Shown: piece by piece, positions 24,446-33,708 of the stretch | Layout of the letters: the number at the start of each line of letters is the position of its first letter | Numbering within the stretch: the stretch's first letter is position 1 | Assembly (NCBI GenBank): GCA_018712555.1 | Contig: DVGT01000035.1 | Coordinates: 1-42,518, forward strand | DNA from: Faecimorpha stercoravium | GTDB lineage: Bacteria > Bacillota > Clostridia > Lachnospirales > Bianqueaceae | Direction of reading: 5' to 3' | DNA length: 42,518 bases | Translations under genes and position numbers: made by a program | Notes under the pieces: model-generated | What the model saw: only the letters and a program-made list of their open reading frames with translations | What the model was told of the DNA's origin: nothing | The model's database searches: none

Positions 24446-24457
24446 GAACGTTTGTTC
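24446..24457 (+). promoter_or_regulatory. LexA (DinR) box of uvrA
   Basis: GAAC-GTTT-GTTC, flanked as AGAAC...GTTCG, matches the Gram-positive LexA consensus CGAAC-N4-GTTCG at nine of ten defined bases. It starts 14 bases after the -10 box, over the transcription start, which is a repressing position. Confidence 0.85.
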
Positions 24458-24496
24458 GGCCATCGTTAGATTCAAGGAAAGGATGCAGAGAAACGA

Positions 24497-27337
24497 ATGC
24501 AGGATTATATACACGTAAAAGGCGCGAGGGAGCATAATCTACAGAACCTGGAAGTCAAGATTCCCAGAGACCAATTGGTTGTCTTAACAGGTTTATCGGG
24601 TTCTGGTAAATCCTCGTTGGCTTTCGATACGATTTTTGCGGAAGGACAGAGGCGGTATATGGAGTCGCTGTCTTCCTATGCCAGACAGTTCCTGGGGCAA
24701 ATGGAGAAACCGGATGTTGATAGTATTGAGGGACTTTCTCCGGCGATATCGATCGACCAGAAAACGACCTCTCGGAACCCCCGCTCTACAGTGGGAACCG
24801 TGACAGAGATCTATGATTACATGCGCTTGCTATTCGCTCGTATTGGGGTGCCCCATTGTCCCAAATGCGGCCGACGTATTGAGAAACAGACAGTGGATCA
24901 GATGGCGGACCAGTTGCTGGATCTGCCGGAAGGTACACGGTTGATCCTCATGGCGCCTGTGGTGCGCGGACGAAAAGGACAGCACCAAAAGGTGCTGGAG
25001 AGCGCACGCCGTTCAGGCTTTGTTCGTGTCTATATTGACGGTAGCCTGTATCAATTGGAAGAAACCATTGAACTCGATAAAAATAAAAAACACAATATTG
25101 AGATTGTGGTAGATCGTCTGATCGTTCGGGACGGGCTGAGGCAGCGTATGACGGACTCTATCGAGACAGCGCTCAAGCTTTCGGAAGGGCTGCTCATGGT
25201 TTCGGTGGTAGGAGAGGAAGAGCCGCGTCTGTTCAGTCAGAACTTTGCCTGCCCGGATTGTGGAATCAGTATCGAAGAACTGCAGCCGCGCATGTTCTCT
25301 TTTAATAATCCAGTGGGGGCTTGTCCGGCTTGTACAGGAATCGGATATCTGATGAAGTTCGACCCGGAGCTGGTGATTCCAGATCGCAATCTGTCTTTAC
25401 GGCAGGGGGCGATCACTGCGCCGGGATGGATGTCGTCGAATCAGCCAGACAGCTTCACGTACCGTATTCTGGATCAGCTCTCTAAGAAATATCATTTTTC
25501 ATTGGATACCCCTGTGAAAGACCTATCCAAAGAAGCGCTGGACGCGATTTTGTATGGAACGAACGGAGAAGAGCTGGAAGTATACTATGAAGGCCGTTTT
25601 GGATCCAAGACCTATAAAGTGGAATTTGAGGGCGTACTGAAAAATCTACATCGGCGGTATCAGGAGGCCAGCGAGTCGATGAAGGCGGAATATGAGGAGT
25701 ATATGACGAATCTGGAGTGTCCGGAATGCCATGGTCAAAGGCTCCGGCCCGAAGCGCTGGCAGTGACGGTCGATGAAAAGAATATTGCAGAGATCACGGA
25801 GATGTCGATCCGGGCTCTGACGGAGTTTTTCTCATCGATTCATCTTACGAGAAGAGAACAGCTGATTGCCTCTCAGATTTTGAAGGAAATTCGAGCTCGC
25901 ATTGGGTTCCTGAAGGATGTGGGATTAGACTATCTGACGCTTTCCCGTTCTGCGGGGACGCTTTCCGGTGGAGAAGCACAGCGGATTCGTCTGGCCACTC
26001 AGATTGGTTCCGGACTCATGGGGGTTTTATATATCTTGGACGAACCCAGCATCGGACTCCACCAACGGGACAATGCGCTGCTATTAAAGACTCTGCGTCA
26101 TCTGAAAGACCTGGGAAACACATTGCTGGTGGTAGAACATGACGAGGATACGATGCGTGAGGCAGACCATATTGTGGATATTGGTCCGGGAGCCGGTGTC
26201 AATGGCGGGAAATTGGTTTGTCAGGGAAGCCTTGAAGACATTATGAATTGCAAGGAGTCTTTGACGGGAGATTATTTGAGCGGTCGGAAGAAGATTGCGA
26301 TTCCAGAGAACAGACGGATGCCGGATGGACGGTGGCTGCGGCTGTATGGGGCCACACAGAATAACCTGAAAGGGACGGATTTTGCGATTCCGATAGGTCT
26401 GTTCACCTGTGTGACAGGTGTTTCGGGATCAGGAAAGAGTACGTTTGTGAATGAGATCCTATATAAAGTGCTGGCGAAGGAACTGAATCATGCCAGAATT
26501 CGAGCTGGGAGTTATCAGTCGATGGAGGGGCTGGAATATCTGGACAAGGTCATAAATATAGACCAGTCGCCGATCGGACGTACGCCCAGATCCAATCCGG
26601 CAACCTATACCGGGTTGTTTGATCTGATTCGGGATTTATTTGCCTCTACGCAGGAAGCGAGGGTGCGGGGATATCAGAAGGGAAGATTTAGTTTTAATAT
26701 TCGCGGGGGCCGGTGTGAGGCCTGCTCGGGCGATGGTATCATTCGAATCGAGATGCATTTCCTTCCCGATGTATACGTTCCCTGTGAGGTATGTCATGGA
26801 CAACGATATAATCGGGAGACTTTGGAAGTAAAATATAATGGAAAGTCTATTGCGGATGTATTGGACATGACGGTAGAGGAAGCCCTTCAGTTCTTTGAAC
26901 ATGTGCCCAAAATCAAGGCGAAGCTGCAGACATTATATGATGTGGGATTAACGTATGTGAAGCTGGGGCAGCCTTCTACAACCCTTTCCGGTGGAGAGGC
27001 GCAGCGTGTCAAATTAGCGACCGAACTCTCCAGGCGGAGTACGGGAAGAACCATTTATATTTTGGATGAGCCAACCACCGGTCTTCATTTTGCGGATGTA
27101 CACAAATTGGTCGATATCCTGCAGAAGCTGACAGATGGCGGGAATACGGTGCTCGTGATTGAACACAATTTAGACGTCATCAAGACCGCGGATTACCTGA
27201 TCGATCTGGGGCCGGAAGGCGGAGATCAGGGCGGACAGGTGATCGCAACAGGAACACCGGAGGAGGTGGCAGCAGTGCCCGGTTCCTATACGGGACTATT
27301 TCTGAAACCCATATTGCAGGGGAGGCAATCGGTTTGA
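24497..27337 (+). CDS. uvrA: excinuclease ABC subunit A
   Basis: A 946-residue UvrA, the damage-sensing ATPase of nucleotide excision repair. Two ABC modules: the first Walker A is GLSGSGKSS (32-40), the second GVSGSGKST. LSGGEAQR signatures occur twice. Zinc-binding CPKCGRR, CPDCG/CPACTG and CEACSGDG/CEVCHGQR clusters are present. Length is typical (about 940). Controlled by the promoter and LexA box just upstream. The stop overlaps the TTG start of clpC (TTGA), so clpC and radA are probably part of the same transcript. Confidence 0.97.
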   Translation: MQDYIHVKGAREHNLQNLEVKIPRDQLVVLTGLSGSGKSSLAFDTIFAEGQRRYMESLSSYARQFLGQMEKPDVDSIEGLSPAISIDQKTTSRNPRSTVGTVTEIYDYMRLLFARIGVPHCPKCGRRIEKQTVDQMADQLLDLPEGTRLILMAPVVRGRKGQHQKVLESARRSGFVRVYIDGSLYQLEETIELDKNKKHNIEIVVDRLIVRDGLRQRMTDSIETALKLSEGLLMVSVVGEEEPRLFSQNFACPDCGISIEELQPRMFSFNNPVGACPACTGIGYLMKFDPELVIPDRNLSLRQGAITAPGWMSSNQPDSFTYRILDQLSKKYHFSLDTPVKDLSKEALDAILYGTNGEELEVYYEGRFGSKTYKVEFEGVLKNLHRRYQEASESMKAEYEEYMTNLECPECHGQRLRPEALAVTVDEKNIAEITEMSIRALTEFFSSIHLTRREQLIASQILKEIRARIGFLKDVGLDYLTLSRSAGTLSGGEAQRIRLATQIGSGLMGVLYILDEPSIGLHQRDNALLLKTLRHLKDLGNTLLVVEHDEDTMREADHIVDIGPGAGVNGGKLVCQGSLEDIMNCKESLTGDYLSGRKKIAIPENRRMPDGRWLRLYGATQNNLKGTDFAIPIGLFTCVTGVSGSGKSTFVNEILYKVLAKELNHARIRAGSYQSMEGLEYLDKVINIDQSPIGRTPRSNPATYTGLFDLIRDLFASTQEARVRGYQKGRFSFNIRGGRCEACSGDGIIRIEMHFLPDVYVPCEVCHGQRYNRETLEVKYNGKSIADVLDMTVEEALQFFEHVPKIKAKLQTLYDVGLTYVKLGQPSTTLSGGEAQRVKLATELSRRSTGRTIYILDEPTTGLHFADVHKLVDILQKLTDGGNTVLVIEHNLDVIKTADYLIDLGPEGGDQGGQVIATGTPEEVAAVPGSYTGLFLKPILQGRQSV

Positions 27338-29715
27338 AAAGATATACAAAGCGTGCGGCGGCGGCATTGAAGTTTGCAGAGAAAGCCGCAGAAGACCTAG
27401 GGTATAATTATATTGGAACAGAGCATATTTTATTAGGAATACTGAAACAGGCAGATAGCCTGGCAGCCACTTATCTGTCCAAGGAAAATGTCACGTTTGA
27501 CAGCGTTTCGGAGCTGGTTCAGAAGACAGATTATGCATCGTTTCAGATGATGGAGCCGCCGGAATATTCTCCGAGAAGTTTGGCACTGTTAGCGCGTGCG
27601 CAGCAGGAGGCGGCGGAAATGGGCGTCAATGAAATAGGGACGGAGCATATTCTATTGGCGATCCTCAAAGATGAACGTCTGCCCGCTATGCATTATCTGA
27701 TGCTACTGAATGTGAATGCGGCAGGGCTTATCGAGCGGATTCAAAAATTACGGCAGAGCAAAACGAAAAACAATCCAGGAGATGTGGAAGGAGACGATAC
27801 GCCGGTACTTCGCCAATATAGTCAGGATGTGACGGAAGCGGCCAGAGAGGGGAAACTGGATCCTGTCATCGGCAGAGAACGGCAGATGCAGCGCGTGATT
27901 CAGATATTAGCGCGGCGGACGAAAAACAATCCCTGTCTTTTGGGGGAGGCCGGCGTAGGAAAGACCGCGGTGGTAGAAGGATTGGCTCAGAAAATCGTTA
28001 TGGGCCAAGTTCCTGAGACCCTATCAGGGAAACGGATTTTGCGTTTAGACCTGGCCGGATTGATCGCGGGATCCAGGTATCGTGGCGATTTCGAGGAGAG
28101 AGTCAAACTGCTCATGGCAGAGATCAAGAGGAATCCCGATGTGATTTTGTTTGTGGACGAGATGCATACGATGATGGGGGCCGGTGCTGCAGAAGGTGCC
28201 ATGGATATCTCTAATATGCTCAAACCAGCGTTGTCCCGGGGTGAATTACAGATGATTGGCGCGACGACGCTGAGCGAGTATCGGAAATACATCGAGAAGG
28301 ACCCGGCATTAGAGCGGCGCTTTCAGCCGGTTCGTATTGAGGAGCCCAGTGAAGAAGAGACATTTCAGATTCTGCGGGGCGTGAAGGAGCAATATGAAAC
28401 CTATCATGATGTGATCATCACTGAGGATGCGATTGCGGCGGCGGTTCGTCTTTCCGGACGATACATTTCGGATCGTTTGTGGCCGGATAAGGCGATTGAT
28501 ATATTGGATGAGGCAGCGGCCAAGCTGCGTCTTGAGATGTCACAGAAGGCAGCGAATCAGACACAGGATCCGATCCAGCAGATTCTGCGCTTGAAAGAAG
28601 AGGCATTGCAGAAGGGAGACTGGAAGCGCGCAGTCCAAATGCCGATGCCGAAAGATACAAAGAGCCGGACCGAGAAAAAGCGGAAGGAAAGAAAGATGGT
28701 TCAGGAAAGGCAGATCGCGCAGGTCGTGTCAGAATGGACAGGAATTCCGGTCGATAAATTAGAAGAAAAGGAGATGCAGCGTCTGCAGAACTTAGAACAG
28801 ATTCTGCATCAGCGTGTGGTAGGACAGGAAGAGGCAGTACACGCTGTTTCGAAAGCCATACGAAGAGGACGGGTGGGACTCAAGGATCCTAAACGTCCTA
28901 TCGGATCCTTTCTGTTTCTAGGTCCGACCGGCGTAGGAAAGACGGAATTATCAAAGGCATTAGCGGTCGCATTGTTTAGCGATGAGCGATCGTTGATTCG
29001 TTTTGATATGTCAGAATATATGGAAAAGCATACGGTATCCAGGTTGATCGGATCGCCGCCAGGGTATGTGGGGTATGACGAGGGCGGTCAATTGTCCGAG
29101 AGAGTACGCCAACATCCCTACTCTGTGATTCTGTTCGATGAAATTGAGAAGGCACATCCGGATATTTTTAACGTGTTTCTGCAGATCCTGGATGACGGGC
29201 AGGTCACAGATGCCCAGGGACGTACGATTGACTTCAAGAATACTGTGATTATCATGACGTCCAATATAGGCGCAAGGAGCATTGTGGCACCTTCGAGACT
29301 GGGATTCTCGCTGGAGACAACGGAAAAGGCGCGATACGAAGATATGCGTAAACAGGTGATGGAGGAAGTAAAGCGGCTTTTTCGACCGGAGTTCCTGAAT
29401 CGTGTCGATGAGATCCTGGTGTTCCATGCGTTAAATCGTACGCATATTGAACAGATCGTAGAGATTCTGTTTGCGCAGATGGCAGAACGTATGGAGAAGG
29501 CGGTAGGAGTTCCTATATGTATGACGGAGAAGGCCAAAAACTGGATTGTTGACCAAGGATTTGACGCCGCATATGGGGCCAGACCTCTTCGAAGACTGCT
29601 GCAGAATCAGATAGAGGATCAGGCGGCGGACATGTTATTGGCTGGACAGCTCGGCGGTGCGTCGAAGATCGTTGTAGATCAGCAGGAGAATGCAATTATA
29701 TTGAAAACGGAGTAA
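27334..29715 (+). CDS. clpC: ClpC-type AAA+ unfoldase
   Basis: A 793-residue Hsp100 ATPase that feeds substrates to ClpP. Two Clp N-repeats (about 5-140), D1 with GEAGVGKT, a middle domain, D2 with GPTGVGKT and a C-terminal small domain. The TTG start overlaps the uvrA stop and is preceded by GGGGAGG. The middle domain is about ten residues shorter than in Bacillus ClpC, and its UVR-like motif is replaced by GDWKRAVQMPMPKD and a Lys/Arg-rich stretch. The ctsR-mcsA-mcsB genes that often precede clpC are absent. Adaptor control may therefore differ. Confidence 0.93.
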   Translation: MKRYTKRAAAALKFAEKAAEDLGYNYIGTEHILLGILKQADSLAATYLSKENVTFDSVSELVQKTDYASFQMMEPPEYSPRSLALLARAQQEAAEMGVNEIGTEHILLAILKDERLPAMHYLMLLNVNAAGLIERIQKLRQSKTKNNPGDVEGDDTPVLRQYSQDVTEAAREGKLDPVIGRERQMQRVIQILARRTKNNPCLLGEAGVGKTAVVEGLAQKIVMGQVPETLSGKRILRLDLAGLIAGSRYRGDFEERVKLLMAEIKRNPDVILFVDEMHTMMGAGAAEGAMDISNMLKPALSRGELQMIGATTLSEYRKYIEKDPALERRFQPVRIEEPSEEETFQILRGVKEQYETYHDVIITEDAIAAAVRLSGRYISDRLWPDKAIDILDEAAAKLRLEMSQKAANQTQDPIQQILRLKEEALQKGDWKRAVQMPMPKDTKSRTEKKRKERKMVQERQIAQVVSEWTGIPVDKLEEKEMQRLQNLEQILHQRVVGQEEAVHAVSKAIRRGRVGLKDPKRPIGSFLFLGPTGVGKTELSKALAVALFSDERSLIRFDMSEYMEKHTVSRLIGSPPGYVGYDEGGQLSERVRQHPYSVILFDEIEKAHPDIFNVFLQILDDGQVTDAQGRTIDFKNTVIIMTSNIGARSIVAPSRLGFSLETTEKARYEDMRKQVMEEVKRLFRPEFLNRVDEILVFHALNRTHIEQIVEILFAQMAERMEKAVGVPICMTEKAKNWIVDQGFDAAYGARPLRRLLQNQIEDQAADMLLAGQLGGASKIVVDQQENAIILKTE

Positions 29716-29717
29716 AT

Positions 29718-31124
29718 ATGGCAAAACGAAAGGAAATCTATCGATGTGCCGTTTGCGGCTACGAAACATCGAAATGGGCGGGACAGTGTCCGGAATGTCG
29801 AGCCTGGAACCAGATGAAGTTGGTCGAGGAAGTCGCGGTCGGAGGCCTGGGCGCTTCTTCGGAAAAAGAACCCAGAATACGCAAACCGGAGCATATCAGC
29901 AGATTAACGGATGTAACGTATGATATCGGACAGAGAATGTCTACCGGGATCGGAGAGCTTGATAGAGTCCTGGGCGGCGGGCTGATCGCGGATTCGATGA
30001 CGATCCTGGCTGCGAGGCCGGGAGCGGGAAAATCCACATTGCTCTTGCAGGCGGCGCAACGAATCGCAGAACAGGGGTATTCTGTTTTGTATGCATCGGG
30101 AGAGGAAAGTGAAAGTCAGCTCAGGCGCCGGGCTGAACGAATCTTACATCAGATTCATGAGCGGATTTATGTATTGTCTACGTCTTCCATGAATGAAGTG
30201 CTGGGGGCCATCGAAGCGATCGACGCCAGACTTGTGATTATCGACAGTATTCAGACATTCTCTATGGCGGAGCTGACATCCCGGCCCGGATCTCCCACAC
30301 AGACGATGGAATGTACCAGCGCTCTGCTAAATGTGGCGAAGAATCCGAAGAGGCCGAGAGCCGTGTTTCTGACCGGCCAGCTGACCAAGGAGGACGAGCT
30401 GGCCGGCGTTCGTTCTTTGGAACACATGGTGGATACGGTTTTATATATGGAGGCGGAAGGAGAAGAAGAACTGCGGATTCTGTCTGCTACGAAGAATCGA
30501 TTCGGCAGTACAGGAGAAATGGGCTTTTTCCTGATGGAAGAACAGGGACTGGTACCGATTGAGAATCCTTCTGAATATTTCATGACGCATCGAGAGCAGC
30601 CTGTCACGGGCAGTGCGCTGACTGTTATCAAAGAAGGAACGCGTCCGGTTATAGCCGAGGTGGAATCATTGGTCTCTCAAAGCTATACTCCCTATCCGTC
30701 TCGGATCGCAGAATGTATGCGTAAAGACCAACTCAACACATTGGTTTCGATCCTGGAGCAGAGAGGAAGACTTCCATTATATGACAAAAATGTGGTGTTG
30801 AAATCGACGGGAGGACTGAAGCTATCACAACCTTCGGCCAATCTGGCAGTCATCGTGTCCATCGCTTCTTCGGCATTGGATCGTCCTCTGCCGCCGCAGT
30901 CGATTTTTATAGGGGATGTGGGATTGACGGGAGAGCTGAAACGAATCCCTTCCATGGAAAGCCGTTTACGGGAGGCGCAAAGAATGGGATTCCAGAAGGC
31001 ATATATTCCTAAGGATTCCGTTCGAGAAGAACAACGCGTACATTTTAAGTCTTTGCAGATCGAAGAAAGAGAGTATCTGCACAGTCTTTTAAGAGAGGTT
31101 TTAGGAGGCTGGAATGCGCTTTAA
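29718..31124 (+). CDS. radA: DNA repair protein RadA
   Basis: A 468-residue RadA/Sms, a RecA-like helicase that helps branch migration in recombination. N-terminal zinc finger Cys10-x2-Cys13-x10-Cys24-x2-Cys27, Walker A ARPGAGKS (99-106), the RadA-specific KNRFG motif at 259-263 and a C-terminal Lon-like domain (LSQPSANLAVIVSIASSAL). Starts 2 bases after the clpC stop, so it is the third gene of the LexA-controlled operon. The clpC-radA neighbourhood is common in Firmicutes. Confidence 0.95.
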   Translation: MAKRKEIYRCAVCGYETSKWAGQCPECRAWNQMKLVEEVAVGGLGASSEKEPRIRKPEHISRLTDVTYDIGQRMSTGIGELDRVLGGGLIADSMTILAARPGAGKSTLLLQAAQRIAEQGYSVLYASGEESESQLRRRAERILHQIHERIYVLSTSSMNEVLGAIEAIDARLVIIDSIQTFSMAELTSRPGSPTQTMECTSALLNVAKNPKRPRAVFLTGQLTKEDELAGVRSLEHMVDTVLYMEAEGEEELRILSATKNRFGSTGEMGFFLMEEQGLVPIENPSEYFMTHREQPVTGSALTVIKEGTRPVIAEVESLVSQSYTPYPSRIAECMRKDQLNTLVSILEQRGRLPLYDKNVVLKSTGGLKLSQPSANLAVIVSIASSALDRPLPPQSIFIGDVGLTGELKRIPSMESRLREAQRMGFQKAYIPKDSVREEQRVHFKSLQIEEREYLHSLLREVLGGWNAL

Positions 31125-31169
31125 TCCTGGCGTTTACGATTTATTTACAGGATGTTTTTACAAATCCAA

Positions 31170-31198
31170 TTGATTTTTTAAATGCTTTCTAGTAGAAT
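31170..31198 (+). promoter_or_regulatory. promoter of the membrane-anchored protein gene
   Basis: TTGATT (31170-31175), 17 bases, TAGAAT (31193-31198), followed by a ~60 base A/T-rich leader. No clear terminator separates it from radA. Confidence 0.6.
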
Positions 31199-31267
31199 AA
31201 TGTCTATATTTATTCTAATTGTTATGGGATAAGTATAAGTGGTTGGGTAAAGATGGGAGGATGCAGA

Positions 31268-31963
31268 GTGTTAAAGTACGAAAAAGAGAAAGAAAAGAAA
31301 GCCTTCAAGGCGATGACTTTTCGAGAGAAAATGACGCATATTCGCAACTATTATATGCTGCATATTGTGGCGATCATAATTATCATTGCGATTGCGGCGT
31401 GGGCACTCAATTATTACGTCATCAATCCTCCGAAGACTGCATCATTAAGTATTATTACGATGTCTGACGCTGGACTGAATTTAGATACAACAGAGTTTCA
31501 GCAATTATTGAATGAGCAGCTCCCAGAACTCTGTACGGAACGTCAGGAAGTGCAAGTACAGGCAATGTCGATGATCAATGATGATTATCAGACAGGGTAC
31601 TATAACTCCCAGAAACTGGTGGCGCTGGTGGCATCCCAAAGCGTAGATCTCTTGATCGGTCCGCTGGAGCTGATGGAGAGTTATGCAGGAGCAGATTATT
31701 TCTATCATTTAGATGAGTTCTTTACAGAAGAGGAGTTGTCGACGATGGAAACGGTTTCCTGTGAGATTGCAGAGGAAACGGACGAATTTGGCAGAGTCAC
31801 TTCGGCCAGTGGTCCGTATCCGCTTTTGATATCTATTGGGAACCCGGAGATTTTACAGTCCCAGTTTGGAGTCAATCAGGAACTTTATATCGGAATTGTA
31901 GGAAATGCACCAAATCCGGAATCTGTTAAGATCTTTATTGAATATTTGCTGAATATGCAGTAA
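31268..31963 (+). CDS. membrane-anchored extracytoplasmic protein, unknown function
   Basis: A 231-residue protein with a short basic cytoplasmic part (EKEKEKKAFKAMTFREKM), one membrane helix (about 31-52, rich in Ile/Ala) and an external domain of ~175 residues. The QSVDLLIGPLELMES segment resembles the ligand-site region of periplasmic-binding folds, but this is only suggestive. The GTG start is chosen for its GGGAGG 7 bases upstream; the ATG at 31253 precedes that site. It lies between radA and purM with its own likely promoter. I know similar uncharacterised proteins from Lachnospiraceae. No function can be given. Confidence 0.78.
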   Translation: MLKYEKEKEKKAFKAMTFREKMTHIRNYYMLHIVAIIIIIAIAAWALNYYVINPPKTASLSIITMSDAGLNLDTTEFQQLLNEQLPELCTERQEVQVQAMSMINDDYQTGYYNSQKLVALVASQSVDLLIGPLELMESYAGADYFYHLDEFFTEEELSTMETVSCEIAEETDEFGRVTSASGPYPLLISIGNPEILQSQFGVNQELYIGIVGNAPNPESVKIFIEYLLNMQ

Positions 31964-32021
31964 AATAGAAGCGATGGGACGCTCGTTGTTCCAATACGAC
32001 TGGATGTAAAGGAGAAGGAAC

Positions 32022-33068
32022 ATGGCAATTGAGTATAAGAACGCTGGAGTCGATGTGGAGGCTGGGTATCAGGCGGTCGCATTGATGAAGGAGCATGTGA
32101 AACGCACGTTTAACGAGAATGTAGTCACGGATCTGGGAGGATTCGGTGGTCTCTTTTCCATTGCGGGTATGCAGATGGAGGAGCCTATCTTGGTCTCCGG
32201 TACGGATGGTGTGGGCACTAAACTGAAGGCTGCGTTTTTGATGAACCGGCATGATACGATTGGAATTGATGCGGTTGCAATGTGTGTGAATGATATCATC
32301 TGTTGTGGTGCCACCCCGCTGTTCTTCCTGGATTATATTGCTTGCGGAAAGAATCATCCGGAGCAAATCGCGGAGATCGTTAAGGGGGTTGCCGAAGGGT
32401 GTGTACAGGGACATTGCGCTCTGATTGGCGGAGAAACAGCGGAGCATCCGGGTATGATGCCGGAGGACGAGTACGATATCGCAGGGTTTGCCGTCGGCAT
32501 CGTAGATAAAAAGCAGGTCATTGATGGAAAACGGATCAAAGAGGGCGACGCATTGATTGGCATTGCTTCTTCCGGAATCCATAGCAATGGTTTTTCTCTG
32601 GTTCGCCAGATTTTCGGACTGAACGATCCGGATGCGAAGGAGAAGATCGATACATATTATGAAGAACTGGGCTGCAAGCTGGGAGAGGCACTTCTTCGCC
32701 CGACCCGCATCTATGTTTCCGCATTGGATGCTCTGAAAAAGGCAGTGCAGCCGAAGGCAATCAGCCATATCACCGGAGGAGGATTCTTTGAGAACATTCC
32801 CAGAATGCTGCCAGATGGATTTGACGCGGGGATTGCGCGGGGAAGCTGGGAGATTCCTCCGATCTTCCAACTGATGCAGGAAAAGGGTCAGATCAGCGAG
32901 CATGGTATGTTTAATACCTTTAACATGGGAATCGGCATGGTGGTAGCTGTAGCAGCTTCTCAGGCCGATGCGGCCGTAGAAGCGTTAGAGGCTGCAGGAG
33001 AAAAGGCGTATATCATTGGAGAAGTCATCAAGGCTGAGCATGAGACGCCGGAGGTCATCTTAGAATGA
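32022..33068 (+). CDS. purM: phosphoribosylformylglycinamidine cyclo-ligase
   Basis: A 348-residue AIR synthetase, step five of purine synthesis: FGAM plus ATP gives aminoimidazole ribotide. Typical blocks are AGVDVEAGYQAVALMKEHV, SGTDGVGTKLKAA, MCVNDIICCGATPLFFLDY, GGETAEHPGMM and SHITGGGFFENIPRML. AAAGGAGAAGG precedes the ATG. The stop overlaps the purN start by 4 bases (ATGA). It is the first of a purM-purN-purD run. No guanine or PRPP riboswitch was recognised in the 58 bases upstream. Confidence 0.97.
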   Translation: MAIEYKNAGVDVEAGYQAVALMKEHVKRTFNENVVTDLGGFGGLFSIAGMQMEEPILVSGTDGVGTKLKAAFLMNRHDTIGIDAVAMCVNDIICCGATPLFFLDYIACGKNHPEQIAEIVKGVAEGCVQGHCALIGGETAEHPGMMPEDEYDIAGFAVGIVDKKQVIDGKRIKEGDALIGIASSGIHSNGFSLVRQIFGLNDPDAKEKIDTYYEELGCKLGEALLRPTRIYVSALDALKKAVQPKAISHITGGGFFENIPRMLPDGFDAGIARGSWEIPPIFQLMQEKGQISEHGMFNTFNMGIGMVVAVAASQADAAVEALEAAGEKAYIIGEVIKAEHETPEVILE

Positions 33069-33703
33069 GAGTGGCGGTACTGGTATCCGGCGGCGGCACC
33101 AACCTGCAAGCCCTTTTAGATGCCAAGAAGGCGGGACAGCTTCCGGAAGCGGACATTTGCACGGTGATTTCGAATCGAAAGGGTGCGTATGCCTTGGAAA
33201 GGGCCCGTGCAAATGGGATTGAAGCTTTATATCTTCCGACGACTCGGTTTGCAGAGCGGAAGGAGTTTCACAGGGCATTGCGGGATCTTCTTGTGGAAAG
33301 GCAGATTGATCTGATTGTTTTGGCAGGATTCCTGGTCGTACTGGGAGAAGAGGTCATTCAGGCGTTTCCCAATCGAATCATCAATGTACATCCATCGCTG
33401 ATTCCTTCTTTCTGTGGAGCAGGATGCTATGGTCTTAAGGTACATGAGATGGCTCTAGCGCGAGGCGTAAAAGTGACGGGGGTTACGGTACATTTTGTAG
33501 ATGGCGGGACGGATACCGGACCGATCATCTTCCAGAAGGCGGTGGATATTTTACCGCAGGACACCCCCGAAATTTTGCAAAAACGCGTGATGGAGCAGGC
33601 GGAGTGGCAGCTGCTTCCTAAAGCAGTGGATTATTTTACGCGCGGCAGGCTCCGTGTAGAAGATGGTCGAGTATATGTTCTCGAAGAAAACGAGAAAGGA
33701 TGA
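33065..33703 (+). CDS. purN: phosphoribosylglycinamide formyltransferase
   Basis: A 212-residue GAR transformylase using 10-formyl-tetrahydrofolate. LVSGGGTNLQAL binds the phosphate of GAR. INVHPSLIPSF holds the catalytic Asn and His, and HFVDGGTDTGPII the catalytic Asp. Length matches the family. The gene overlaps purM by 4 bases and ends just before purD. Confidence 0.96.
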   Translation: MRVAVLVSGGGTNLQALLDAKKAGQLPEADICTVISNRKGAYALERARANGIEALYLPTTRFAERKEFHRALRDLLVERQIDLIVLAGFLVVLGEEVIQAFPNRIINVHPSLIPSFCGAGCYGLKVHEMALARGVKVTGVTVHFVDGGTDTGPIIFQKAVDILPQDTPEILQKRVMEQAEWQLLPKAVDYFTRGRLRVEDGRVYVLEENEKG

Positions 33704-33708
33704 TCAAT

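Noticed and set aside
31935..32903. Minus-strand open frame of 322 codons opposite purM
   Set aside because: The plus strand is an unmistakable purM. The antisense frame has no ribosome site and a composition typical of a shadow.
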